DNA of 64,000 nucleotides, from the NCBI GenBank assembly GCA_963793095.1, contig CAWBYY010000009.1, forward strand, positions 62,001 through 126,000, written 5' to 3'. Within the stretch, counting starts at the first letter, position 1. The number at the start of each line of letters is the position of its first letter. A program made the translations under genes and the position numbers. This DNA is from CAVWDI01 sp963793095. GTDB taxonomy: Bacteria > Chloroflexota > Anaerolineae > Anaerolineales > UBA4823. Positions 17,900 to 27,067 of this stretch are shown here, one piece after another. Below the pieces are notes generated by a model, which saw only the letters and a program-made list of their open reading frames with translations, was not told the DNA's origin and did no database searches.

Positions 17900-19129
17900 C
17901 TACCCGCAGCCGCCGCTGGTGGGGGCACGCTTAAATTCAAGCTTGACCTTTGGCGTGTAGATCAGCTCAAGTCCCTCCGCATCCGGCTCGGCGGCCGGGT
18001 TGCGCGAGCCCAGGGCGGAATCAAAGATATAACAGAGCTGGTCGTCGCCCGCCCCGCGGTTAAATGTTTTTGTCAGGTCATCATCCCCGAACGCTGCGAT
18101 CCAGTTGTTGACCCCGCCCTCCAGGATATATACATTCGGGACGCTCTCCGCAACCAGGTATTTCCAGGCCTCCGTGGCGGCGGTTTCATCGTTGCTCATG
18201 GTCACAAAGACAGTATTGGCTGGTTCGAAGTGCAGCTCGGAGACGATTCCCGCCAGTTCGCTGACCGGGATGTGTCTGGCGTCCAGGATGTGGAACAGGT
18301 TGAAATCCATTTCATCCCGCACATCCAGCATGACCACCTTGATCTGGTTATCGTGGATCAGGTCAAGCAGTTCCCCGGGGTGTATCTGGATCTGGCGTTC
18401 GTCCAGCAACGCCTGCTTATCGCTGGAAATGCTCGCCCAGCGTTCGTTATTGGTCGGTTGACCAACGACCACCAGTGCGACCGCAACAGCGACCAGCATG
18501 CCGGCTGCAGCGTAGCGCCATTTTGGCGCTTTGCGGGGGTCTTTCTTGCCAAAGATCTTTTCAAGCTGTTCCGCCCCGAAGAACATAAACAGCGCCATCA
18601 ACACGACCCCCAGCACAACCCAGCCGGTCGGGATACCGAATAACTCCGGCAGAGTGAAGCGCCCCAGATAAGAGGAGTGCCAGAAGGTGGTGAAATTACT
18701 GACCGTTTCGCCAAACAGGAAGATACCGAAGAAAACTCCAAGTGTGAAGAAAATTGCATCCAGTTTAAATGTCGCCGAACCGACGAGCGAGGTACCCGGT
18801 CAGAACCCTCCGATGATAAAACCGAACCCCATGATCAGACCGCCCACGATCCCCGGCCACAGGTAGGTCGGGTTGACCCAGATCAGGTTATAGTCCAGCA
18901 GGCCGAGCGCAGTTGCGCTGAACAGCAGCACCATGGCGGTGATGATCGCCCCAAACATCACTTTAAGAACGGTCATATCCCGGAAGTAAAACTGGGCTGC
19001 CAGCTTGCGCGAGTTGCCGAACCCGGCCATCTCAAGCACATAGCCGAACGCGAACCCGATCATCAGGTAGACCAGGTAAACCCCGAACGGGACGAAGTAC
19101 TGTGATAAAGGCAGAGGGAATAATGTCAT
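17900..19129 (-). CDS. YeeE/YedE half-transporter fused to rhodanese domain, probable selenoprotein (Sec110)
   Basis: A 410-codon frame with a single in-frame TGA at 18802-18800. Residues 1-200 are a YeeE/YedE (sulfur transport) half with several helices; at codon 110 the family motif G-G-x-C-P-G-T reads GGF-TGA-PGTSLVGSATF. The conserved pore cysteine is thus replaced by a probable selenocysteine. Coding runs on without a stop for 299 more residues: a helix, then a rhodanese domain at about 249-346 (VVMLDVRDEMDFNLFHI), ending TSGGCG. The rhodanese loop reads FVTMSNDETA and lacks its catalytic cysteine, so this domain may only bind. A G-first hairpin lies 20 nt past the TGA. Last gene of the operon; GGAG precedes the ATG. 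Confidence 0.82.
18771..18784 (-). promoter_or_regulatory. Candidate SECIS hairpin in yeeE-rhodanese gene
   Basis: Stem GTCG / CGAC closing the six-base loop GTTCGG, starting 16 nt after the TGA. The first loop base, G, is at +20, the same offset as in dsrE. The stem is short, so this element is weaker than the dsrE one. Confidence 0.5.
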
Positions 19130-19140
19130 GGTTTAGCTCC

Positions 19141-19725
19141 TCAGATCCACAACTTGCGCACAAAATATGCCAGGGCATAAGCTCCGGCAAAAACGGCGAA
19201 CATGAACGCCCAGCTTCCCGCCGAAAGCACCGCCCCTCCAGAAAGCGCCTGGCCGGAGGTGCAGCCCCGGGCAAAGCGGGCCCCGTAACCCATCAACGCC
19301 CCGCCGATGAACGCCGTCACCCAGCGCAGTTTGACCGGCACCCTCGGGCCGCGGTTGGTCTCGACTTTCAGGCGCCCGTTGCGCCAGCCGGACACAAAAC
19401 CGCCCAGTACGGTACCGACTGTCACCCAAACAACCCAGCTGTCCAGCGGGTTTTTGTTGCCTCCAGCCATCTCCAGCAGGTAGGGTGTCCGGTCGACATG
19501 GTCCGGTGCCAGGGCATCCTCGACCACCACCAGCAGGCGGTTCATACCTCCGGAGGCTCCCAGGCCGTTCCCGGTGATAAAAAATGCGCTGAAGAGCACC
19601 AGCCCAAGCAGGATCCCCGCCAGGTAGGGATTGATATAAGGCTTGGTCTCCCGGCGCAGGCTAATCTTTGTTCTGGTTTTCGGCGCCGCTTCAGCGGCAT
19701 CCTCAGCAGTTGAATAGGTTGTCAT
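19141..19725 (-). CDS. YeeE/YedE half-transporter (cysteine form)
   Basis: A 194-residue membrane protein with about four or five helices and the family motif ARFARGCTSGQALSGGAVL, whose cysteine lines the conduction path in thiosulfate-uptake YeeE (TsuA) proteins. The matching GG-x-C-P-G-T half is the next gene, where Cys is replaced by a TGA codon, so the two genes look like a split transporter. Its ATG overlaps the stop of the cytochrome gene by 4 bp (ATGA), so translation is coupled. Likely substrate: thiosulfate or another sulfur or selenium species, from family knowledge. Confidence 0.85.
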   Translation of the reverse strand: MTTYSTAEDAAEAAPKTRTKISLRRETKPYINPYLAGILLGLVLFSAFFITGNGLGASGGMNRLLVVVEDALAPDHVDRTPYLLEMAGGNKNPLDSWVVWVTVGTVLGGFVSGWRNGRLKVETNRGPRVPVKLRWVTAFIGGALMGYGARFARGCTSGQALSGGAVLSAGSWAFMFAVFAGAYALAYFVRKLWI

Positions 19726-22485
19726 GGTCCTGTACCTTCCTCTTGAGTGGGATTGGTTTGTATTTCCATTTCCTCCCAGCCCATAATCATGGATTTAATG
19801 CTGGCTGTTGGGCTGTACCCGGTTGTGGTCAGGTAGACATGCAGAACCACAAATGCCGCAAACAGCCAGGCGATGAGGGTGTGGAACGGCGCCAGAAACG
19901 GCAGCCCTCCGAGGGCAACGACGATTTCAGGCCAGCGCTGGGCTCCCCACATGAACATGCCTGTCAGGATTTGAAGCGGCAGCAGGATGTTTAGAATACC
20001 TAAATATGTCGCCTGCTGGAGCGGATTTAATTTACGCTGGGGCGTTTTTTCGACCGGGTGCGCGCCGCCCTGGAAGATATCCTTCAGGTAGTACTTCGCC
20101 TGCAGAATAGCCTGGTTGAAGAAACCGTGCGGCTGGGGGAGATACTGTTTAATCTCACCGCTCGCCAGGTGGTAAAACACGGCCAGAGCCGCGTTCGCAA
20201 CCAGGATAAACGCCAGGACGTTATGTACCTGTACGACGTATCTGAAGCTGAAAATGCCAAATGTATCCGGCTTGTGGATGACCAGCCCGGTGAAAATCAA
20301 TCCCAGTATAAGGATGGTCTGCAGCCAGTGCCACAGCCGCTCGTAGACAGTGTACATGTAGACCTGTTCCAATTCCGGTTCTTCTTTCGCCCGGCGGCGG
20401 GCGCTGAAGAAACGGAAACCGGCGTGAATGGTTATTCCAACCAGCGTGGCCATAAAAATTAACCCGCCCAGCCTGTCAACCCAGCTAACGTAGTCGTGCC
20501 CGATTATATACAGGCCGGGGTTGGCTTGACCTTCGCTTCCGGCGCTCTGCGGCAGGTAATACAGATCACCCGCCTCGTTCAACTCCAGAATGCCCCCCAG
20601 CTTAACCGACGGGTCGCTCACAAATTCCGGCATGACTCCTCCCGGCAGGCGGTCAGCAAGCAGCATGGGCGCATTAATCCTGGAATCATCCGAGTGGCAG
20701 ACCTGGCAGTCCTTGATCGCCCATTCCTCGTGGGTGACAGTATGGTTGATGCTGTAGGGTTGGATTTCGCCCTGGATGCGCGGGTTATCCAATCCGCGCT
20801 CAACCAGACGCCTCGTTATCAATTCTTGCTTCTCCTGGTTGTCGATAACCAGTTCAGCATCCTCAAGCTCACCGTCGGCGTTCGCATCGAAGGTAGCCAG
20901 AATTTCGGCCGGGTAACCCCCATCCTCGAGCCAGACTGCGGTAAGATCACGCAGGGGCACCGGCCGCGGCGGGTCGCCGTAAACCCAGAACCAGGAGCTG
21001 ATCATATTATGCGGCGCCAGCGTGGTGCCCCCCTCTCCGTTCAGCGCGCGGCAGCAGGACCGGCTCAAAGCCGGTGATGAAGGCATCGCTGAAGGTTTCG
21101 CCTTCCCCCTCCAACCCCCGGCAGCTTACCTTGGGGCTGTTATCCGGCCGGAGCACTGTCCAGTCGTAATACAGGCGGGCCGGGGCGTACATTTTTGGCA
21201 CGTGGCAGGATTCGCAGCTAAGAGCCTGGGTATGGCGCTCCTTGTACGGCAGCCAGTCGTGGGTTGCCTGGATGCTGTGGCAGGACTCGCAGCCCCGTAG
21301 GGTGTTGTCAAATTCGGGCGCCAGAGACCCCTGGGCGCTCTGCCCCTTGGCGAACTGGTGCAGCGGCCGGTAGAGGTATTCGCCCAGGTCGATCCGGCGC
21401 GGGTCAAATAACAGGCTCTCGGGCTTCTTATCGCCTGACTCCTGGTAATAGACCGGGTTGTTGAGCGAGTAGTGGCAGTCAGTGCACCTGAGCACTCTTT
21501 CCGCGTGGATGTCCCAGGAACGGTTCAGGCTCTGTTTATCATCGATATTTAACCCCGAGGTGGAAATGCGCTGCGGCGAGAATATCTGCCCGGTGGTGAT
21601 TGTGCTCCACTGTTCCGGTGTACAGGCGTACATCACCAGCGGCGTCTGGGCATCGACATGCACCAGCCCGTGGCACAGGCCGCAGTTTTGATTGCTGGGC
21701 TCCTGGATCTGGATATTTTCGGCTTTTACCTCCCCGTTTTCCGTAAAGGCTTCCTGGTTCCACTCCCAGTTATCTCCGTCCCTGTTAATAATCCCTGATC
21801 CCAGCAGGGTGGCGGTATTGGCCCAGCTGAATTCCCCATTATGCAGAGCCTCCAGGCGGGCGGCATTGTCGGGCTGGAAAGTATGGCACAGGAAGCAGTT
21901 CATCTCGACCACGCCCGATTCGTCCCAGTTCCAGGCAGCCAGATCCCCGCTTTCAGAATTGACAATATTCGTTTCCGGGTCGTCTTCCTCCGGCTGAAGG
22001 CTCATAAGCGGCTGGCCTTCCCGGCTGGTGACCGCCGGGCCTCCGCCGGCATGGCGGGCGCCGAACAACTGGACCCATTCCGCTGTGGTCAGATCAAGCC
22101 GCTCATCCCCGGCTGGCGATAAATAGCGGTACATGACCGGGTTCCAGTTTCCGAACAGGCCCGGGCTGGTATCCCAGGGCCTCCCGGACGGGGTGCTGCC
22201 CGGCAGGTTATAAGAAGACAGCCCCACATCGCTGTGAAAGCTGTGATTTTCGATGAACCCGGTGTCGTGGCAGCTTTTGCAGGTCTGCATGGTCGAGACC
22301 GGGCCGCCCGCCTCGAGTACATTCTCGCCAGATTCATTTAATAAAGGGAAATCCGGGTGAAGGTTGGGTTCATCCGCGGCAACCGGGCGGATACCCAACA
22401 AAATAACAGCAAAGAGCAGGATTGCCCCGGACGCCCCCATAAACAGGGTCCTTTTTCGTTTAAGACCGGTCTTTGCGAATATCAT
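19722..22485 (-). CDS. Seven-haem cytochrome c fused to membrane cytochrome b (frameshifted)
   Basis: One protein of about 920 residues across a single-base shift near 21050. After a signal/anchor helix the exported part carries seven CxxCH haem sites: CKSCH, CFLCH, CGLCH, CTDCH, CESCH, CESCH and, after the shift, CQVCH. The C-terminal part has four or more membrane helices with paired histidines (YERLWHWLQ, QVHNVLAF, LHVYLTTTGY), typical of a b-type cytochrome that passes quinol electrons outward. It starts 12 bp after the octahaem gene. The fusion would serve as the quinol-oxidising electron donor to the octahaem reductase. The shift is likely a sequence error because both sides are intact. 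Confidence 0.82.
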
Positions 22486-22497
22486 CCCCGTTCCCCC

Positions 22498-23943
22498 TTA
22501 CTGCGAAGACCCGCCAGGCAATACATGGCGGCCTCCCCAGCGCAGTGGGTCGCCGAAATAATCCAGGGCTTCCCAGTCTATCCGGCTTCCCTCTCCGTGG
22601 CAGTCGGTGCACTGCAGGGCGTTCTCTTTTGGAGCCACCATGTGCGAAAGCGGCCAGTACATCTCGGTCGGGGCAAATCCATACTGCCCGCTGTATTCCA
22701 TTCCGGCCGCCTCCGAACCCAGCCTGGCAGCCAGGTCCCAGTCGAATTCAGTCCAGTACCCGCCTTCGCCGACCGTCTTGGGCTGGAGCAGATAATTGTA
22801 TATTCTGTCATAAATCTGGTTGGCCCGGTGGACCTTAAAAGGCCAGATTTTGGCAGTTGGATCGCTGATATCACCTTTTGGTTTGTTCAGCTGCGTGGTT
22901 TCACCCGGGTCGATATTGTCCCCGAGCAGATATCGATCAGAATTGCCGTTTGACCAGTGATATTCAGGCATAAAATCTTCTTCGTAAACGAAGGTGCCCT
23001 TTATTTTCAGGTAGGTGTGGGGATCTTCCGGCAGGTCCTGCCCGGCGGATGACCAATCCCAGTGCATCTTGGTGGCGTCCCGCACCGCCCCCTGAGGGAT
23101 GTGGCAGGTCTGGCAGGCGACAGTCTCGAGGTGGGCGTTAATCCTTTCATCCTGGTGGAGATCCTCAGCATGGCAGTCATTGCAGAAGACCTGGTTGTTG
23201 TTGTCCACGCTGACCGACATGGCTCGCCCGCGGATATTATGGTCCACGGTTTTGTGGCAGTCTGTGCACTTGAAGTCATGGCGGCCCATGTGGACATCGA
23301 TCGTTTCAGTCGGGAAAAACAGGCTGCCGTCCAGGTCGCCGTGTTTGACAGCGTTGCCGCCGCCCCCGTTAAAATGGCAGCCCCCGCAGTTTGAGCGGGT
23401 CGGTTTGGCGACGCTTTTCGCAACCGCCAGCAAATCTACGTCGCTGTTAGGAAGGCCGAAGTTGCTCTTTACATAACTCCCGGTCTGGTCGTGGCAGACC
23501 AGGCAGTCGATGTTATCCTGGTTCCCGAAATCGAAATCCGCATCCTCCCAGCCGTATCCGGCATGGCAGCGTGTGCAGCCTTCCCAGTTGGACTGGATGC
23601 CAATGCAGAAGTTGTTGAGCTGGTTTTTCTTGCCGATCGTAACCGGCTCCTCTCGCCCTTCCATCAGCACCGGTTCACCTTCCCACTTCCAGTGGACCGT
23701 TTCCATGACCTGGCTGCCGGCGTCTGGATGGCATTCCAGGCAGGCCCGGGTGACATCCTGGCCGCTTTCAAATGGCCCCTGGACAATATCCTGGTGGCTG
23801 ACCGGGGGCACTTCCGCCTGGATGGAAGCCCACGGGTCATCCTGCGGCTGGGGCTCAGCCGAGACCAGCGAGACGATTGGTACTGCGATGATCAGGAATG
23901 TGGCAATAAGACCGACAACCCAGATGTACTTAAAATCCTTCAT
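22498..23943 (-). CDS. Octahaem cytochrome c, tetrathionate reductase (OTR) family
   Basis: A 481-residue exported protein with an N-terminal signal/anchor helix and eight CxxCH motifs: CLECH, CTRCH, CLVCH, CGGCH, CTDCH, CNDCH, CQTCH, CTDCH. The spacing and the FCIGIQSNWEGCTRCH and MHWDW segments fit the OTR family, whose Shewanella member reduces tetrathionate, nitrite and hydroxylamine in vitro. With two YeeE half-transporters, a quinol-oxidising cytochrome and rhodanese/TusA/DsrE nearby, a sulfur compound is the likelier substrate. The ATG directly follows the stop of the ArsR gene, so they are one transcript. Confidence 0.88.
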   Translation of the reverse strand: MKDFKYIWVVGLIATFLIIAVPIVSLVSAEPQPQDDPWASIQAEVPPVSHQDIVQGPFESGQDVTRACLECHPDAGSQVMETVHWKWEGEPVLMEGREEPVTIGKKNQLNNFCIGIQSNWEGCTRCHAGYGWEDADFDFGNQDNIDCLVCHDQTGSYVKSNFGLPNSDVDLLAVAKSVAKPTRSNCGGCHFNGGGGNAVKHGDLDGSLFFPTETIDVHMGRHDFKCTDCHKTVDHNIRGRAMSVSVDNNNQVFCNDCHAEDLHQDERINAHLETVACQTCHIPQGAVRDATKMHWDWSSAGQDLPEDPHTYLKIKGTFVYEEDFMPEYHWSNGNSDRYLLGDNIDPGETTQLNKPKGDISDPTAKIWPFKVHRANQIYDRIYNYLLQPKTVGEGGYWTEFDWDLAARLGSEAAGMEYSGQYGFAPTEMYWPLSHMVAPKENALQCTDCHGEGSRIDWEALDYFGDPLRWGGRHVLPGGSSQ

Positions 23944-24267
23944 CTAAACCAGGACGCTCGACTGGAGTTCAAGCAATTCACGCAGGATCGCCCGCATCGC
24001 TTCGAGCACAGCGATGATGTCCGGGTAAGCCAGGCGGTAATTGACACTCTGGCCGTCTCTTTCAGATGTGACCAGGGAGCTGCTTTTTAATATAGCAAGG
24101 TGGCGTGAAACCGTGGGCTGGGGCAGTTCCATCAGCTCCGCCAGCGAAGTCACGTTGTGAGGCTGCTCTGCCAGGATATAGAGCAGCTGGATGCGGGTGG
24201 GATCGCCCAGCGACTTGCAGATCTTATCGTGCAGAAGGCGCAGTTCATCAATTGTTGGATATTCCAT
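23944..24267 (-). CDS. ArsR/SmtB-family transcription repressor
   Basis: A 107-residue winged-helix regulator at the head of the octahaem-cytochrome/YeeE operon. The recognition region is LAELMELPQPTVSRHLAILKSS, followed by the wing VTSERDGQSVNYRL. The start at 24267 (MEYPTIDELR) has a clear AAAGGAATAAGA ribosome binding site; an upstream in-frame extension lacks one. Only one cysteine (Cys17) is present, so it does not have the two-cysteine sulfide switch of SqrR/BigR nor an obvious metal site. It probably autoregulates through the palindrome just upstream. Inducer unknown, presumably a sulfur species. Confidence 0.85.
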   Translation of the reverse strand: MEYPTIDELRLLHDKICKSLGDPTRIQLLYILAEQPHNVTSLAELMELPQPTVSRHLAILKSSSLVTSERDGQSVNYRLAYPDIIAVLEAMRAILRELLELQSSVLV

Positions 24268-24285
24268 TCTTATTCCTTTCAATAT

Positions 24286-24301
24286 ATTCGCATATTCGAA
24301 T
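24286..24301. promoter_or_regulatory. Palindromic operator candidate upstream of arsR-type gene
   Basis: ATTC-N8-GAAT, 18 bases before the regulator's ATG. As I recall, this matches the spacing of the persulfide-responsive SqrR site, which belongs to the same family. A related half-site, GCGAATATAT, lies about 100 bp upstream near 24391. Confidence 0.45.
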
Positions 24302-24607
24302 AACTTCTTGAGTATATGCCAGGCGCCTTCATTTTTAAAGCGTAATTTGTAACCTGTTCCGGCGACATTTGTAACATAGATAGTATATTTGCGAATATAT
24401 ATCACAATTAATATGTGTTATCATCACAAATTCTTTGTATACGGGTATAAAAAATCGGTTTTACTTGTCGGCTGTTCCTGCATACCCCTGCTCAACCCCA
24501 GCCTGCCTGAAATGGGCAACCCTGATCCCAGGATCCGGTTCAGACCCCCTTCCGGGCACTCCCCACTGACAGCATAGTATAATCCGGGCGTTAATACAGG
24601 AGGAGCT

Positions 24608-27067
24608 ATGCGTTTCGGATATTTTGATGATGAGCGCCGCGAGTATGTGATCACCCGCCCGGATACGCCCCTGCCCTGGATAAACTACCTGGGCAGCCAG
24701 GACTATTTTGCCCTGATTTCGAACACCGCCGGCGGGTACTCGTTTTATAAGGACGCCAGCCTGCGCCGCATCACCCGCTACCGCTACAACAACGTGCCTC
24801 TCGATACTGGCGGGCGTTACCTGTACCTGCGCGACGCCAAAACAGGCCGTTTCTGGTCGCCTACCTGGCAGCCGACCCGCCAGGACCTTGACTCTTATTC
24901 CTGCCGGCACGGGCTGGGCTACACCATTATCAGCTCGAGCTTTGCCGGGATAGAGACCGGCATCCGCTACTTCGTGCCCCTGGACGAGAGCCTGGAGGTC
25001 TGGGACGTGCGCATTAAAAACCGTCGGGCGGAGGCCGTGTCCCTGGACATTTTCTCCTGCCTGGAGTTCGCCCTGTGGGATGCCCGCGATGACGCCACCA
25101 ATTTCCAGCGCAACCTGAGCATAGGTGAGGTCGAAGTCGCCGGTGGGGTCATCTACCATAAGACCGAATACCGCGAGCGCCGCGACCATTTCGCCTTCCA
25201 CGCCTGTTCCGAGCCGCCGGCTGGGTTCGATACCCAGCGGGAGGATTTCCTGGGTCCGTACCGGGGCTGGGATAATCCCGCGGTGGTTGAAAGCGGCAAA
25301 TCGACCAGCTCGATCGCCCACGGCTGGTCCCCGGTCGCCTCCCTGCATTGTAAATTGGATATTCCCCCGGGAGAGACCCGCCGGGTTATTTACTTGCTGG
25401 GTTATAACGAGAACCCCGGGAAGGCTAAATTTGACCCGCCCGGTTCAAACACCCTGGACAAGCGCACTGTAATCCCGGTCATCCAGCGCTTCCTGGATCC
25501 AGCCCGGGTCGATGGGGCTTTTGAAGAACTAGGGCATTACTGGGAAGAATTGCTGGGAATTTACCGCGCAAACACCCCCGACCCGCACACAGACCGCATG
25601 GTGAATATTTGGAACCCTTACCAGTGTATGGTCACCTTCAACCTGTCCCGCTCGGCTTCCTACTTTGAGTCGGGCGTCGGGCGCGGGATGGGCTTCCGCG
25701 ATTCCTGCCAGGACCTGCTCGGGTTTGTGCACATGGTGCCCGGGCGGGCCCGCCAGCGCATCCTGGACCTGGCCGCCACCCAGCTGGAAAACGGGGGCGC
25801 CTTCCACCAGTACCAGCCGCTCACAAAACGCGGCAACGACGCCATCGGGGGAAATTTTAACGACGACCCGCTCTGGTTGCCCCTGGCGGTCACAGCCTAC
25901 ATCAAGGAGACTGGCGATTTCTCAATTCTGGAAGAAACTGCCCAATACGAAAACCGGCCGGGTACAGAGACGCCCCTTTACGAGCACCTGGTGCGCTGCC
26001 TGGACTATACCCTGGCGCGCCTGGGCCCGCACGGTCTGCCACTGATTGGTAGGGCGGACTGGAACGACTGCCTCAACCTGAATACGTTTTCAGACCAGCC
26101 GGGTGAATCCTTTCAAACGACCACCTCACGGGACGGTAAAACAGCCGAGTCGGTCTTCATCGCCGGTTTGTTCTGCCTGGCAGCCGGGGAGCTGGCCGGG
26201 CTTGCCAGCCGGATAGGATACGCCGGGGATGCCAGTAAATTCAACCAGGCCGCTGCCCGGATGAAGGAAACCACCCTCAAGCACGGCTGGGATGGGAAAT
26301 GGTTCCGGCGGGCTTACGACGATTTTGGCGAGCCGGTCGGCTCCCAGCTGAACCAGGAGGGGCGCATATTTATCGAACCCCAGGGCATGTGCGTGATGGG
26401 CGGTATCGGAGTCGCAGACAGCCTGGCGGAGCAGGCGCTCGATTCGGTCGCACAGCACCTGGCGACCCCCCACGGGATCGTGCTCAACCAGCCCGCCTAC
26501 AGCAGTTACCGGCTGCACCTGGGCGAGATCAGCTCCTACCCGCCCGGTTACAAAGAGAACGCCGGCGTGTTCTGCCACAACAACCCCTGGGTGATGATCG
26601 CCGAAACGCTCATCGGGCGCGGCGACCGGGCTTTTGACTACTACAAGCGCATCAACCCCTCCGCCCGGGAAAAAATCAGCGAGGTCCACCGCTGCGAACC
26701 GTATGTCTATGCCCAGATGATCGCCGGGAGTGACGCCCATATCCCCGGTGAAGCCAAGAACTCCTGGCTGACCGGCACCGCCGCCTGGAATTACGTCGCT
26801 GCAACCCAGTGGATACTCGGGGTCCGGCCGGATTACAACGGGCTGGTGGTCGCCCCTGTTATCCCTTCAAGCTGGGACGGATTCGAAGTCCAGCGGGTGT
26901 TCCGGGGGGTCCGCTACCACATCCGGGCGGAACGGGTTGGCCCGGGAAATCAAATCCGGCTGGAACTGGACGGCAGGCCAGTTGAGGGAACTCTTATAGG
27001 TCTGCCCGAACCCGGGAGGAAAAAGGTCACTGTTACGGCATGGATCGGAGAAAAAGGAGCAGGCTGA
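24608..27067 (+). CDS. Cellobiose phosphorylase-type GH94 glycoside phosphorylase
   Basis: An 819-residue cytoplasmic enzyme, the usual length for cellobiose phosphorylase. The N-terminal beta-sandwich begins MRFGYFDDERREYVITRPD; the (alpha/alpha)6 catalytic barrel spans roughly residues 320-730. The catalytic acid is Asp484 in GRADWNDCLN, and the sugar/phosphate-binding region includes GFRDSCQDL and HCNNPWV-like CHNNPWV. GH94 enzymes split cellobiose or related beta-glucosides with phosphate to glucose-1-phosphate. GGAGGAG lies before the ATG. The next gene overlaps its end. Substrate within GH94 is not certain. Confidence 0.88.
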   Translation: MRFGYFDDERREYVITRPDTPLPWINYLGSQDYFALISNTAGGYSFYKDASLRRITRYRYNNVPLDTGGRYLYLRDAKTGRFWSPTWQPTRQDLDSYSCRHGLGYTIISSSFAGIETGIRYFVPLDESLEVWDVRIKNRRAEAVSLDIFSCLEFALWDARDDATNFQRNLSIGEVEVAGGVIYHKTEYRERRDHFAFHACSEPPAGFDTQREDFLGPYRGWDNPAVVESGKSTSSIAHGWSPVASLHCKLDIPPGETRRVIYLLGYNENPGKAKFDPPGSNTLDKRTVIPVIQRFLDPARVDGAFEELGHYWEELLGIYRANTPDPHTDRMVNIWNPYQCMVTFNLSRSASYFESGVGRGMGFRDSCQDLLGFVHMVPGRARQRILDLAATQLENGGAFHQYQPLTKRGNDAIGGNFNDDPLWLPLAVTAYIKETGDFSILEETAQYENRPGTETPLYEHLVRCLDYTLARLGPHGLPLIGRADWNDCLNLNTFSDQPGESFQTTTSRDGKTAESVFIAGLFCLAAGELAGLASRIGYAGDASKFNQAAARMKETTLKHGWDGKWFRRAYDDFGEPVGSQLNQEGRIFIEPQGMCVMGGIGVADSLAEQALDSVAQHLATPHGIVLNQPAYSSYRLHLGEISSYPPGYKENAGVFCHNNPWVMIAETLIGRGDRAFDYYKRINPSAREKISEVHRCEPYVYAQMIAGSDAHIPGEAKNSWLTGTAAWNYVAATQWILGVRPDYNGLVVAPVIPSSWDGFEVQRVFRGVRYHIRAERVGPGNQIRLELDGRPVEGTLIGLPEPGRKKVTVTAWIGEKGAG

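Noticed and set aside
22357..24090. Long plus-strand frames opposite the octahaem cytochrome
   Set aside because: The minus strand carries eight CxxCH motifs and good start signals; the plus frames have no recognisable domains.
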